51,460 nucleotides of DNA from Phoronis australis (Eukaryota; Phoronida; Phoronidae), in assembly GCA_002633005.1 (NCBI GenBank), contig NMRA01000277.1, forward strand, positions 248,606 to 300,065, in the 5' to 3' direction. A program made the translations under genes and the position numbers. How positions within the stretch are numbered: the stretch's first letter is position 1; every line of letters begins with the position of its first letter. Below, piece by piece: positions 22,387-32,199 of the stretch. Under the pieces are notes generated by a model that ran no database searches, was not told where the DNA came from, and saw only the letters and a list, made by a program, of their open reading frames with translations.

Positions 22387-22690
22387 TTAAAGGCGAAGGC
22401 AACCTTTTTCCATGTCATTTTGAGCTAAAATAAGGTTGGTTGGTTATCCTAGACATATTTTCCACTTAATTACAGCTTTTCGTAATTTTATTAATTACTC
22501 GTCCGCTACTGCGGAAGTGACGTTTTAGGAGGCAAGCATTTCGCGCCAATGTCTTTTCATATAGTCTGACTGTGAGAGCTGCCGAGTCAGTCATTGTTCT
22601 ACCTCGGTTGTGTTAAGTTCCGTCGTCGTTTGCTTTCATTTACTAGTCAGTCAAGATGCCACACTGTTGCTGNTGTAATCTTAACTCAAA
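22387..22690 (+). mobile_element. Kolobok-like transposon left-end fragment
   Basis: From the TTAA at 22387-22390 it reads AGGCGAAGGCAACC and stays alignable for about 280 bp with the inverted repeats of the element at 30573-31893, through GACTGTGAGAGC to an ATGCCACACTGTTGCTG start (22655) resembling the first codons of a THAP domain. Homology fades after the undetermined base at 22673. No right end was found. The direct-repeat partner at 23483 (CTCTCTTAAAGAACAC) shows the uninserted TTAA site. Confidence 0.7.
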
Positions 22691-22699
22691 TTTAACCTG

Positions 22700-23110
22700 T
22701 ATCGAGTTGACAGCATAAATATTCAGCTTTGATTGATGTAACTGCCACTGATAAACTTTTAGAAATCATTCCAAACAATAATAATGCTGTGATGTACGAA
22801 AAGATCCCGATTGCTACGTCCAGACTCTGACTGGCGACTGACTGCCGCGAAGTCGACATCGGCGAGTGCCTCCGTTAACAGGCATCGGTAGAATAATCAT
22901 GGAATAATCGTTAAAATGATCACAAACCTTACCTTTGTATGAGGTCGTGCTTACTTCCCCTCATAGAAGCACCTTTTTTACGCAATCTCAGATTCAGTTG
23001 GCACGGCTGCAAGCCATTTCACCATGTATTTAAAGGGCTCGCGATATCGAGGCTGTTAATCTATCACCACTAGTACACGCACGCCCTCTAGTTGTTGTAG
23101 GTTTTCCGAA
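22700..23110. other. Unrecognised sequence between the two P-like copies
   Basis: Probably the decayed interior of the Kolobok-like fragment or filler. No conserved motif or right-end TIR could be seen. Confidence 0.3.
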
Positions 23111-23116
23111 TAGCCC

Positions 23117-23655
23117 CATTACTGCAGCTACTCTGAGAAGAAAGTTTATTTGTGCTATACATGTACAGTACTCCGTGCTCTAATGTGAACCGATCGGAGT
23201 CGGGGTTATCACAGTAACGGTCGCGGACTCGGCCTCTTACTATAGAAAAATGTTCATCAACACAATCTTGGTTAACACTATTTTTATAAAAGTTGAAAAC
23301 CATAAATTGTATGAAGGTGTTCCCCAAGGCCGAGTAAAATCTTTTCAGTTTGCCATCCTTCCAAGCTACATGTACATGTAGGTAAAAGCTTACAATTTCT
23401 ATTTGACTTCATTTCCCATTTTAGCCAATGTGCTTGACAGAAAAGTAAATACTGGACTTGAATTGGGAGACAGCGCTCTCTCTTAAAGAACACAGATTGA
23501 TGAACACTGGAGCTAATAAATACAATAAATACATGTATATTGCCATAAGTTTCAACAACCTGGACTGTATTAATAGAATTTCCAGACAAATATAAAGTCG
23601 TAATTCTAGCAGCCACGGAATGAGACAATACGTGAACTGCCATTGGTACTCTCAT
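23117..23655 (-). pseudogene. P-element/THAP9-like transposase remnant, copy 2
   Basis: Two colinear pieces read in the minus direction. MRVPMAVHVLSHSVAARITT, continuing TLYLSGN (from 23655), fits the 'LA.HVLSHSVA..I..L' stretch of P-superfamily transposases. Lower down, SVNQDCVDEHFSIVRGRVRD matches their C-terminal NQD-E-FS-IR motif. Frame changes and stops separate the two. Unit B keeps the first piece near 47012 (MKVSLAVHVMSHSVATGITT), so the transposase remnant predates the UGT duplication. Confidence 0.6.
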
Positions 23656-24554
23656 GGCCGTTAAATGATGACAGTCTGATGACCTTCACAAAAAATCTAA
23701 TCTTTTTCATTACAAGAGAACAGCAGGCTACATTTTTACAACATAAACACAATTGCACGGTGAAGTAAGAAATCGAACATTTACACTAACATAGTGTTAC
23801 TTGCCTTAGTTCATTGGTAACAATTTATCTTCGACGTGGAGACTACATGTACAACCGTACGCTACAAACAGGTAGGGCTAAATCTCAAGTGCGTTTCAGA
23901 TCTAAGCATTCCTTGCATATCCTGCACCCGAGCCGCAGCTTGACTGTATACATGTAATGTATTATCGCACCAAAGTGTTCATGGCCAGTCCACTGAGGGC
24001 ACCAGTGCACTGACCCTGTAACCGAGCTGTGAACATGAAAGATATTTGACGGTAAGCACAACACTACTTCACTCATATTTTTGTAGCATTCCTTGAAAAT
24101 GGTGTGCAATAGTTCATTAGCGATCGATGCTCTTACGACCCAGGCTTGGCCTCAGCAATGAGCTAAATACAAGAACAGGTATATTTATCCATTTTAGTCT
24201 CAGTACCACGTATTGCTATTGAAAGGCTTATCACTGATTATACATGTATGTCCTCTTTTTGTTAGTGATCAAGTTTGCAATGAAATTGTAACCACGTCTT
24301 TATCTAATTACATGGGTCATTTGACATATTACACTACTGGCCAACCTCAGAGTCTATTGTATATCTAATTATCACATGTGCTGGGAAATTGCTGATTGTA
24401 CATAACTGTCCAAATCTCGTGTGAAAAAGACGAAACGATAAATATTGTTTTAGTCATGACTTAAAATCTAATTTCACTATGAATGGTTTGCAGCACGGGT
24501 ATCAGAAAAATGATTGAATAACCACAGTGAGACCTGCAGGTTGTGCCTTTGTAC

Positions 24555-25144
24555 GGTGGCTGTAAAAGGACGACACGGTAACTTGTTTTCTTCGTTGATA
24601 ACGCTATCGATAGACTTAGTCACTCTATCGATAGACTTACAATCTTGATCGATAGACTTAGTAACTCTATCGATAGACTTACTTTCTCTGTCATTACACT
24701 CAACTCTCTCGATAGACTTACTATATGTGTCGATAGACTTAGTAACTCTGTTGATCATGAGACTTATTATCTCTGTCAATAAAATTATTAACTCTATCGA
24801 TAGACTTATTAACTCTATCGATAGACTTAGTACTAACACTTTTGATAGACTTACTATCTCTCTCGGTAGCGTTAATAACTGTTGGAGGTATGGGAGATAT
24901 AAATCATCATGGGATTCACACAAAATCATTCAACTGTTTAAATAACCCTTGTGCCTGTCACTGTGCCTGTATTGTGGGTCGTGATACTTTGTACATCCTA
25001 AACACATTGATGGAGTTAACAAATCTATCGACAGTGATAGTGGATCTATCGATAGCGATAGTTAGTCTATCAATAGATTTAATAAGTCTATCGACAGAGT
25101 TAGCAACGGAGAAAAAGTTGCCGTGCCATCCTTTTACAGGCACC
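24555..25144. repeat. Inverted array of TATCGATA repeats between 60-bp inverted arms
   Basis: The outer arms pair as GGTGGCTGTAAAAGGACGAC (24555) and the inverted GGTGCCTGTAAAAGGATGGC ending at 25144, extending about 60 bp. Inside the left arm lie about nine copies of CTATCGATAGACTTAGTAAC, intact or degenerate, between about 24600 and 24860. Four or five copies in inverse orientation occupy 25020-25100. A central spacer (24870-25010) is not repeated. Each unit core CTATCGATAG is itself a palindrome. It may be a transposon whose subterminal repeats expanded, or a replication/boundary-type repeat. Translated frames (SKSIDRVTKSID) are a by-product of the repeat. Confidence 0.7.
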
Positions 25145-26325
25145 CTAAAAACGAACCATTTCATCAAAACCAGACATTTGCGACGCCGAAGTCCATAAGT
25201 CGCCAAAAACGTGTCACAGTTACCTTGTGCTTGGTGACGCTCCAAAACACCGTACATGTATGAGTACCTTTATTATTTCATTTTAATTCAGACCTAGTTT
25301 GAAAAAATAGACAATATGCTTGTTTTGGTCCTCCATATTAATTTGAAACCGAGATAACAACCTCGATATCGTTACACTATCGATAGTCTACCGATAGAGA
25401 TATTAAGTGTATCGATACAAATAGTGTTCACGTATTTCAAACCGGCCTAATTTACTATTAAATTGTAGTCTACACCATTTCGACAAGCGAATGTAAGTGA
25501 CACAAAAAAAGACCACTGTAGCAAAAACAATTCTCAAAATTTCTTTTGCAGCTGCAGCCTGTGTGCTGTAGGCTCTTCATTGAAGTTATGTGCATCTTTT
25601 CCCGATAGTATTACTTTCAGTCAGGCTACATTGAATTTTCGGACGAAACACATGTAAATTCCAGGAATACATCCCAGATGACATATTGACGATCTACGTG
25701 CTGCCAAAAAAGCGAACATAGTTCGTGCAACAGGATAGAAAGTTACTTGGATGTTTGAATTAAGTTTTTGTCCTTTCACCAGCTATAAAATGTCCCAAAG
25801 CGACATCATTTGACTTGTTCATGTCTCCCTCCAATTGCCACATGACCAAACATAAATCCGACAGTGAATTTCAGTAGATTTGCTCTTACACTTTTTATTG
25901 TTAACATTTTCAGGCGTAAAACATAATTGGTTCTGGTGTAACATTATATTTTGTTGGCTAAGTCCGTTCTTAAGAACACTTTGATCGCCATTTGCAAGCA
26001 TGCCGGATTGGAACGCCAGTCCCATGTTTGGTGTCGCCAAATGGGGGTGAAAACGAGAACTTCTCTCGATCAATGAAGAATCCCCCATCACTTTTGCTCA
26101 TCTGAAGTCGATTTTTTAAAGGAAGCAACTGAAAAATGTCGCACCCCTGACTCGATTTTTGAAAATAAACAGGCCAGATTAAATTAGGCATTTTTGGCTT
26201 AAAACATGCAAGTATAGGCTCACACAATTTACCACCACCCTCTCATGCAGAAATTCCCTTCGCTATTTGGATGCCCAGTGCACAACATTTAGAGGGAATT
26301 TATTGTGTTTCGTTTAATTCTTACT
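25145..26325. other. Non-genic stretch; weak TATCGATA satellite at 25365-25425
   Basis: ACTATCGATAG, CTACCGATAG and GTATCGATAC occur at 25377-25417, outside the main inverted array. The rest shows no recognised gene; the overlapping open frames at 25819-26227 have no family motif. Confidence 0.35.
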
Positions 26326-26331
26326 TTCAGC

Positions 26332-26467
26332 TTTTCGGGATATTTTGAACCACTGTGGCAAGGGGCTGACGAACGATGGTTTCATACAGAGGAGCGAGCT
26401 TGCCGAGGCACTCGGAGTTTTAGCCGTGGACATGTACATGTATTATGTCAAGAGTAACGAAGATTGA
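26332..26467 (+). CDS. Candidate terminal exon with an EF-hand-like motif
   Basis: After a good acceptor (TTCTTACTTTCAG ending about 26331) one frame runs to a TGA near 26467 and encodes FRDILNHCGKGLTNDGFIQR followed by SELAEALGVL. The segment G-L-T-N-D-G-F-I-Q-R-S-E matches EF-hand loop positions 5 (D), 6 (G), 8 (I) and 12 (E), but positions 1 and 3 lack acids, so calcium binding is doubtful. No companion exon was recognised nearby. It could be the 3' exon of a plus-strand gene or a remnant. Confidence 0.3.
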
Positions 26468-26469
26468 CT

Positions 26470-27535
26470 GATGGATTCTGTGCATGATGGTGAGAATCGT
26501 TGACATTCTGTTTCTGCATAATTCTTTTACAGATTAGCCTCAGTTACTCAGCATGGTCATGGTCTCAATTGTGGTGCGTGCTGTACACAAACCGTGTTCT
26601 GCTACTTTGTTATATCTCAGAAAATCAGTTACATGTAGTATAAAAAAATAAATATTAATGAGCCTCGTTTGCATTTTTGTATCTGCTTAGAAAGAGCCCG
26701 TCTGCTTTCTCTGTTCAAATCACAAACATTCAGTTGGAGTTCAATTTACTGAGAACTTGTTACGCGCCTTATTATCTAATTGTTGCTATTTGCAGGATTG
26801 TAATTTTTGCAGAAAGAAAATTGATTAATTGGTTGTCTGAATGGAACTTCGGGTGGATTTGGGAATATTGTGCCATCTAGTGGCCATTTTACTGCTTTCG
26901 TTTCTCCTTTTGGCGTCCGATCCTCTGTCAACATCTCAAAGGACGATTATGGAAATTGGCGTTTATATTCCTACTGCAAAGAGGAAGGCTGGCGATGATT
27001 GTCAGACGATAATATCTACTGTCGCGCCTCCTAGTACGCCACCATCCGACAAATTAAATTTGAGAAATGTGTTTCTGATTACAAGACCAAGCCCAACCTA
27101 AATTTTCGGACGTGTTCAAATACTATTTTTTGCGTCCACTGCTGTATCTCATTTACCTTTTGCAAGATCTTTGTGAAAGTTAGGGTGTGTTTCTATGGAG
27201 ATGGCAACAGATGACAATCGACGAGTTTCAGGCTTACAGCTTTGCTCCCAAACGACAAGTTTATTTTTTACATTGGCCTGCGCAAGTTCTTTGTTCCTTA
27301 ATGCTTTTACATGAAGTTCGGTAAACAAGTTTCAAGTATGAAGATGACAGTTCTTTTCCATTTTGTGATGAATTCAACGTATTCTGCACCAACAAGTAGT
27401 CAATCCAATTATTTTTAGTGCTTTTTTGTCGTCTGCTTCTGTATCCGTCTGCCAAACTGCACCGAGAATCATCATAAAATTGGCATTTTTCTTCGTACTG
27501 ACAAGAGTATGACTGACGTGGATTTTCCGGTACAC
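26470..27535. other. Non-genic stretch, nothing recognised
   Basis: A hydrophobic open frame at 26841-27101 (MELRVDLGILCHLVAILLLS) has no supporting motif or homolog in the window and is not called. Confidence 0.35.
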
Positions 27536-27539
27536 ATAG

Positions 27540-28720
27540 TGTGGCCGAAAGGCCAACAGTCAGCTTTTTTGGTCTATTGTTCCTTTAAACGAGCTAGACC
27601 AGGTTTGAGCAAAATGATCGTGTCCTTTCCATTTACTTAGCTAGGCATCCTACTTTTACATACATGTATACACGTCAGGGTTTGATCTGTTGTAACCACC
27701 ACTATTTCAAACGGGTTTGACATCATAGCAACAACGATAGTTTTTTTGCATATAAACTGTTTAAAACGAGTTACTGTGCCGTCACTTTTTAACTTATTGC
27801 CTTGCTCTTCTCAAAGGCGGTATTTTGCTGATGCTTTGGCAAAATCTGTCAGCCTGCCGGCAAATAAATTGGTGCTTTTATTTCCTTACACCACTGTTGT
27901 CTTTAAAGAAATTGTCATTCGTAACTAAGGTGGTAAACAGAAGGCGTCGGCATCGGAGCTTATTGGTTTTGCTTCAATTACTGCATTAGCGATGACTTCA
28001 AGACAATAAAACAATTGTCGAAATAAACCAAACTATTGTGTAATTTTTTTTTCTATCAAACTGGCCTCGGAAATTGTTTATGAAAAATTACGATAAATAT
28101 TAGGCAAATACGATGTCTTTGTTGTGCTTACCGATGGAAGTGTGTTAATGTAATGTCGGACACACAATTGGTTTACCATCTGTGAGCATCAACAAAAGAT
28201 TGCAAGAAGGATTTAACAATAAAAAACTTGTTACCTGACCATAAAAGTCCTTTCTTGTAGAGGTGAAACTATACGCCGTACATTTTTGACTATACCAAAT
28301 ACATAGGTAAATAAAACAACAAGAATGGATCAACTGAAATTTTCGGATATAATAACATCCTTCGTCAAGAGAAAGAGAAACAGAAATATTTCTCTTCCAT
28401 TTACACATTCCGAGAAAGAAGGAGTTAAATGTGTGAACGGTTTTCCTTCGTGTGAGAAATACCATGCAAACTCATGAAATATGACGTCGCTTTCGCAAAA
28501 TGTGACAACGGTAAACTTCTTTCATGTGCATTCGACGTATATTGTAACAATTACATAAAATGTAACAACTTGTTACACTTTTGGAGTGGTCTAGCAACCT
28601 AAAATGTAACAACAATATAAAATGTAACAGTTGTTACGTTTTATTGCGTATCAGAGCACAATTAAATTTGGCACAGTTTACTCAAATTTACTCCACCAGG
28701 AGACTGCACACCAGCCGTGA
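27540..28720 (+). repeat. Repeat of about 1.2 kb, inverted copy at 39780-40885
   Basis: Shared landmarks in order are CCAACAGTCAGCTT / CCGACAGTCAACTT, AAATCTGTCAGCCTGCCGGC / TAATCTGTCAGCCTGCCTGC, ATTCGTAACTAAGGTGGTA, the TGTTACATTTTA clusters and ACGTCGAATGCACAT. A partial third copy, with the TGTAACA/CGTATCAG end, sits at 41730-41900. The second copy is inverted, about 12 kb away. Each of the two long copies has a splice-like small exon (see 28235 and 40088), so the unit may be a duplicated gene fragment rather than a transposon. Confidence 0.6.
28235..28289 (-). other. Candidate 55-nt exon, conserved with 40088-40143
   Basis: Bounded by TATAG acceptor and CAG|GTAAC donor on the minus strand. 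The counterpart in the inverted copy is bounded by TATAG and CAG|GTAAG. The matching core is CAAAAATGTAC..CGTA followed by GAAAGGA. The copies differ by one base in length, so at least one is out of frame. Confidence 0.3.
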
Positions 28721-28724
28721 AATG

Positions 28725-29395
28725 TACATCAACGTTTTTAGCGTTCTTTGCGGCCTGTATCGTTGTATACGGATTGGCTCTGCTGTCCCGTATTTCACAT
28801 TAAATAACGTGAAAAACACAAATTTTCACATTTATGTGATAAAGGTAATTTACCAAGAACAGTATCTACAAATGCACTGAGTAGCAAGGTTTGATAGCGG
28901 GTTTAACATGTGGACAGGTATACAAGATTGGGAAATAAAGATTTGTTTAGTTTTAATCTGTTCTTAAAACGGCGATTAGTACGGTACGTCTGACTTGGCG
29001 GCACAAAAAAGGTAGTTAAGTTGGATAATGAATCACATGTCCACAAGAACACCAGTTTCCTAACTGCGTCCTTGTGAAGGAAATGACAATTTGTCTTAAC
29101 GAGTTGTAAAATTTTTCACCAATATGCAAATTGGTGCGGGAATTATCGACTATTTTTTAGTTTGCAATATCTACGCATGAGTGTATTTGTGTTTTGAAGC
29201 TCAAGCATTATTATTAAATCATTAGCAAATTAACTCCTTGTTTTTACATTCATTCAGTTGAACGATTAAGTTTTTCTTCTTCATAGATGGACTGGACCCT
29301 GTGAAATGTATGAAAAAGAAACACCGCTCAAGTTTGAATTTTCATTCGTCGTTTACGAAAGTAGAAACCAACCAATGTCCTTATTGGTCTTCAAG
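28725..29395. other. Non-genic stretch, nothing recognised
   Basis: AT-rich sequence without supported features. Confidence 0.35.
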
Positions 29396-29542
29396 CAGTA
29401 CTGTAGTGGGGCGCAGGCGCACGTAGGCGCAGCCAACCACCTTTTGGCATTTAAAAGTAGCGCCTAAGTTAGGTTCAGTGGTCGAGGTGATACGAAGGAC
29501 TTTGAGCGCCTACTTACCTCTAATTTTACCACTACAGCACTG
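29396..29542. mobile_element. 147-bp hAT MITE with perfect 8-bp target duplication
   Basis: Inverted ends CAGTACTGTAGTGG and CCACTACAGCACTG (one mismatch), flanked by identical TCTTCAAG at 29388-29395 and 29543-29550. An 8-bp duplication and a CAGTG-type terminus are diagnostic of hAT. The interior (GGCGCAGGCGC, GAGCGCCTACTTACC) also has partial inverted symmetry and no coding capacity. Confidence 0.85.
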
Positions 29543-29550
29543 TCTTCAAG

Positions 29551-30400
29551 TACAATTGAGCGGTAAAATTTACCAAATTGCATTATTCGATGAATTCCCA
29601 CCCAGTGAAGCAGAAGTCATGTTGTTTACCAGGTGCTTTTAAAGTTTTTTTTGTACAGATTTTGAATTTCTAATGCTGTCAAAGCATTTCTTCTTTCGTT
29701 TCAAAGTCACAAAAATGATATGTCAAGTTACCGTCACTTTGTCAATTTTCTCCCACACGACATACATGTACAGTGTAGCACGTCTCTGCACTTTATGGTA
29801 AGATTTTGACGAAGCACATTTCTCTATTTTTAATGAAAACGCAATATGTGACCTATAATGCAACATAGTCAGTGACGACTTTCCGATTTCTTTGAGTGCA
29901 TGCGCTCACATATGTTGCTAGGGGCGGGTTGTCATAAAACTCTATGTACTAGATGGAAGAGTTTGTACTTCGTCTGTTTTCCGAATGTAATAAAAACCTG
30001 GTGATATGTTTTTAAAATTCTTGCAATACACAAAGTCAGCGACTTTAAAAAGTCTTGAGTCTTAAGCTCCAAACAAGTGCTTCAGAAAAATAATAAAATC
30101 TTGCGTGAGCAACACTGCAAAGTTTCTCAGGATACACACATACGCGCCCGCACACGTAGTTATAAGTGGAATTTTAGAAACTGTACATCGTGCTGTATGT
30201 CAGTTAAATATCTGTTGATCATTTAATCGATAGCTGAAGCTACCCCTTGCCTTGGGCGTGGGCGATAAAGGTGCTTCTGAGAATTTCATCCATTATGGTA
30301 ATAGCCATTTAAAATCAAAATATTGTATCTATTTTCCTTTCTTTTCACGCCAGAATCAACACATGTGACGATATAAAGTACGAACGTGTCTAAAGCTGAG
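29551..30400. other. Non-genic stretch, nothing recognised
   Basis: No supported feature until the Penelope-like fragment begins. Confidence 0.35.
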
Positions 30401-30401
30401 A

Positions 30402-30568
30402 TGTGACCAGGATCCCATCCACACCCACATTGGAGAAACCAAGAGACCGTTCCTTACAAGATTCAAAGAACACAAGAAACTAGACAGACCTACAGCTGTG
30501 GGGGAACACATACATGTATGGGCGACTGGACATTCCATCTCCCTCGCGTCATCCAAGATCTTAGACAA
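30402..30568 (+). pseudogene. Penelope-like element GIY-YIG endonuclease, 5' part
   Basis: The frame encodes HTHIGETKRPFLTRFKEHKK, then DRPTAVGEH and ATGHSISLASSKILD. This is the core of the GIY-YIG nuclease carried at the C-terminus of Penelope-like retroelement reverse transcriptases (HIGET-R-F--RF-EH pattern). It is interrupted at a TTAA by a Kolobok-like element and resumes at 31899. The reverse transcriptase portion is not present upstream, so the copy is 5'-truncated and dead. Confidence 0.75.
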
Positions 30569-30837
30569 TTAAAGGCGAATGCAACCTTTTTTCATGTCAT
30601 TTTTAGCAAAAATGGGGTTCGTTGATTATTCCAGACATATTTTTCACTTATTTACAGCTTTTCGTAATATAATTAATTACTCGTCGTCTACTCCGGAAGT
30701 TACGTTTTGGGAGGCAAGAATTTCGCGCCAATTTCTTTTCATACAGTCTGACTGTGAGAGCACTCGAGTCGGGCATTGTTCTACCTCGGTTGTGATAAGT
30801 TCGGTCGTCGTTTGCTTTTGTTTACGAGTCAGTCAAC

Positions 30838-31017
30838 ATGCCACGCTGTTGCTGCCTACCGAGATGTACTCATTATCGTCTCACGTACAAAGGAAGAACT
30901 GTCCCACTTGCCCGAGTGTCCCGCGACACACTTCCAGTGGATGATGACTTGAGCACCCAAACTGCTTACATCCCGCAGTGTGACTCCCTCGTCACACACG
31001 TGACACCTTCTAAATAG
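30838..31017 (+). pseudogene. Inverted duplicate of the THAP transposase start
   Basis: A 59-codon frame starting MPRCCCLPRCTHYRLT mirrors the minus-strand start MPHCCSVPGSTHHRLT at 31628. Only about the first 16 codons are homologous. After 30885 the frame simply crosses the minus-strand zinc-ribbon remnant. It is not a gene in its own right. Confidence 0.5.
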
Positions 31018-31140
31018 CTCCAATACAAGTCCACAAGAAAACTTATCAAACTTAGGCTTACCGATCTGTTCATTGGATGACGAACTGACCTTTTCACTGG
31101 GTGTCAAACTGGGCCTGTATTCACTCCCACTACTCAACAT
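30870..31140 (-). pseudogene. Kolobok-like transposase zinc-ribbon remnant
   Basis: The minus frame encodes KFDKFSCGLVLELFRRCHVC followed by GAQVIIHWKCVAGHSGKW. This is the C-x2-C plus tryptophan-flanked segment found between the THAP domain and the catalytic core of related cnidarian and fish THAP transposases (recalled family resemblance, not searched). It runs into the left inverted repeat, where the DDE domain should begin. Confidence 0.5.
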
Positions 31141-31198
31141 CGCTGCAGGGCTGCTTACAGGCTCTGGGCTAGAGACAACAGCACGCGGGGAATCACTA

Positions 31199-31628
31199 CT
31201 AGTTCCTGGAATTGCACGCTATGGGATAAGTTCGGAGGCATGGTTGACAGTAGATGAAGTGCCTCCAGTCACTGTATATACATGTAGTGGCCACAGCTCG
31301 CGAAGCTTCTCGCTTCAAAAACGCACTTCTCGGGGGTGGCGACGGGGCACTGCCGGGAATCAACAGCGACGGTATGGAACCGTTCTTCAGGCGTTGTTTC
31401 ACAGGGACCTTCATCAATTCAGCGTACATATCTCTGTCGTAATCTGACGGCTGAAAATGCTTGCCACTGCTTTGTACGTTGCGTGAACGGGAAGCGCTGC
31501 GTTCTTCACATGAGCGAGCTAGCCAAGTACGGCGATGTGTCATCCTTCGGAAAGCGATACAAAGGTACTCCCAAAGCGCGCGTGAGACGATGATGAGTAC
31601 TTCCTGGTACGCTGCAACAGTGTGGCAT
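31199..31628 (-). pseudogene. Kolobok-like THAP domain, frameshifted
   Basis: From ATG at 31628: MPHCCSVPGSTHHRLTRALG and VPLYRFPKDD, which hits a TGA after about 41 codons. The neighbouring frame continues the domain with RRTWLARSCEERS, VQSSGKHFQPSDYDRDMYAE and VKQRLKNGSIPSLL. The pattern (N-terminal Cys pair, FPKD, W, xxGKHF, L-PGA/SIPS-like end) is a THAP DNA-binding domain. The third zinc Cys (CSxHF) is replaced by Ser. One frameshift lies near codon 35. Confidence 0.65.
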
Positions 31629-31898
31629 GTTGACTGACTCGTAAACAAAAGCAAACGACGACCGGACTTATCACAACAGAGGTAGAACAATGACTGACTC
31701 GACTGCTCTCACAGTCAGACTGTATGAAAACAAATTGGCCCGAAATTCTTGCCTCCCAAAACGTCACTTCCGGAGTAGAGCACGAGAAATTAATTAAATT
31801 AAGAAAAGTTGTAATTAAGTGAAAAATATGTCTGGGATAATCAACAGACCTTGTTTTTGCTAAAAGTGAAATGAAAAAAGGTTGCCTTCGCCTTTAAA

Positions 31899-32198
31899 GA
31901 ACAAGATTGGTATGCTCGCATGTTAAAAGAGTCCATAAACATCAACACTCAGCACCCTCTCTTGAACGGGACCAAGGTATCCACTGTACATGTACATGTA
32001 CCTCCTGTGTATTCGAATATTAACAAGCGGAAGGCGGGAAACTCCTCACTCATTGATAAAGACTTGGCGGACCAGGTTGAAACGTCTGCACCCAATCTAC
32101 AACGTCTCAAAGCAAGCATCTTATACTGCAAGAGTAAAACTCTAGAATGCCATTGCCATCATGAGGACACCAACGACTCCGCGTGTGATTATGATTAA
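31899..32198 (+). pseudogene. Penelope-like element GIY-YIG, 3' part
   Basis: Continues the nuclease after the Kolobok insertion: EQDWYARMLKESININTQHP then LLNGTK, the W-x-R--KEAI-I----P-LN region typical of Penelope C-termini. The frame goes on to a TAA near 32198. Skipping the Kolobok and one TTAA leaves a one-base frame offset relative to 30402-30568, so the Penelope copy has also decayed. The last 60 bp belong to duplication unit B (match at about 5890). Confidence 0.65.
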
Positions 32199-32199
32199 G

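Larger units (their letters stand above)
5850..24530. repeat. Segmental duplication unit A (colinear with 32100-48145)
   Basis: Diverged but colinear blocks pair with unit B: 5890-7503 with 32145-33765; 8980-9060 with 33775-33845; 9097-9379 with 34675-34922; UGT exon 2 and its upstream flank 9380-11600 with 34923-36960; 17515-18800 with 37010-38430; UGT exon 1 and flanks 20480-21060 with 46290-46800; 23480-24530 with 46930-48145. Gaps in this pairing mark later insertions in one copy or the other. The boundaries were read by eye and are approximate. Confidence 0.75.
30573..31893. mobile_element. Kolobok-like fold-back DNA transposon, 1321 bp
   Basis: Flanked by TTAA on both sides (30569-30572, 31894-31897). 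The ends are AGGCGAATGCAACC and its inverted partner GGTTGCCTTCGCCT. The inverted repeats are unusually long: 30573-30885 and 31581-31893, 313 bp each, with moderate divergence. A TTAA duplication together with a THAP-domain transposase points to the Kolobok superfamily rather than piggyBac. Transposase remnants read from the right end on the minus strand, and the left repeat is an inverted copy of the same 5' end including the start codon. The catalytic domain is missing, so it is non-autonomous. It sits inside the GIY-YIG domain of a Penelope-like element. Confidence 0.8.

Noticed and set aside
23284-23655. Intact transposase gene
   Set aside because: Only short colinear motifs of a P-superfamily transposase remain, separated by stops and frame changes.
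24595-25110. Possible CRISPR-like array
   Set aside because: The units are short, palindromic and contiguous without unique spacers, and the genome is eukaryotic.
24477-25257. Long frames reading SKSIDRVTKSID or LSIELISLSIEL repeats
   Set aside because: They are translations of the TATCGATA tandem repeat in both directions. No start, splice or domain evidence supports a protein.
28145-28465. 106-codon minus-strand frame in the inverted repeat
   Set aside because: The homologous copy at 39.9-40.2 kb does not keep this frame open, so it is not under coding constraint.
30569-31897. piggyBac transposon
   Set aside because: The TTAA duplication fits, but the ends lack the usual piggyBac CCC/GGG start and the coding remnants are a THAP domain with a zinc ribbon, which fits Kolobok.
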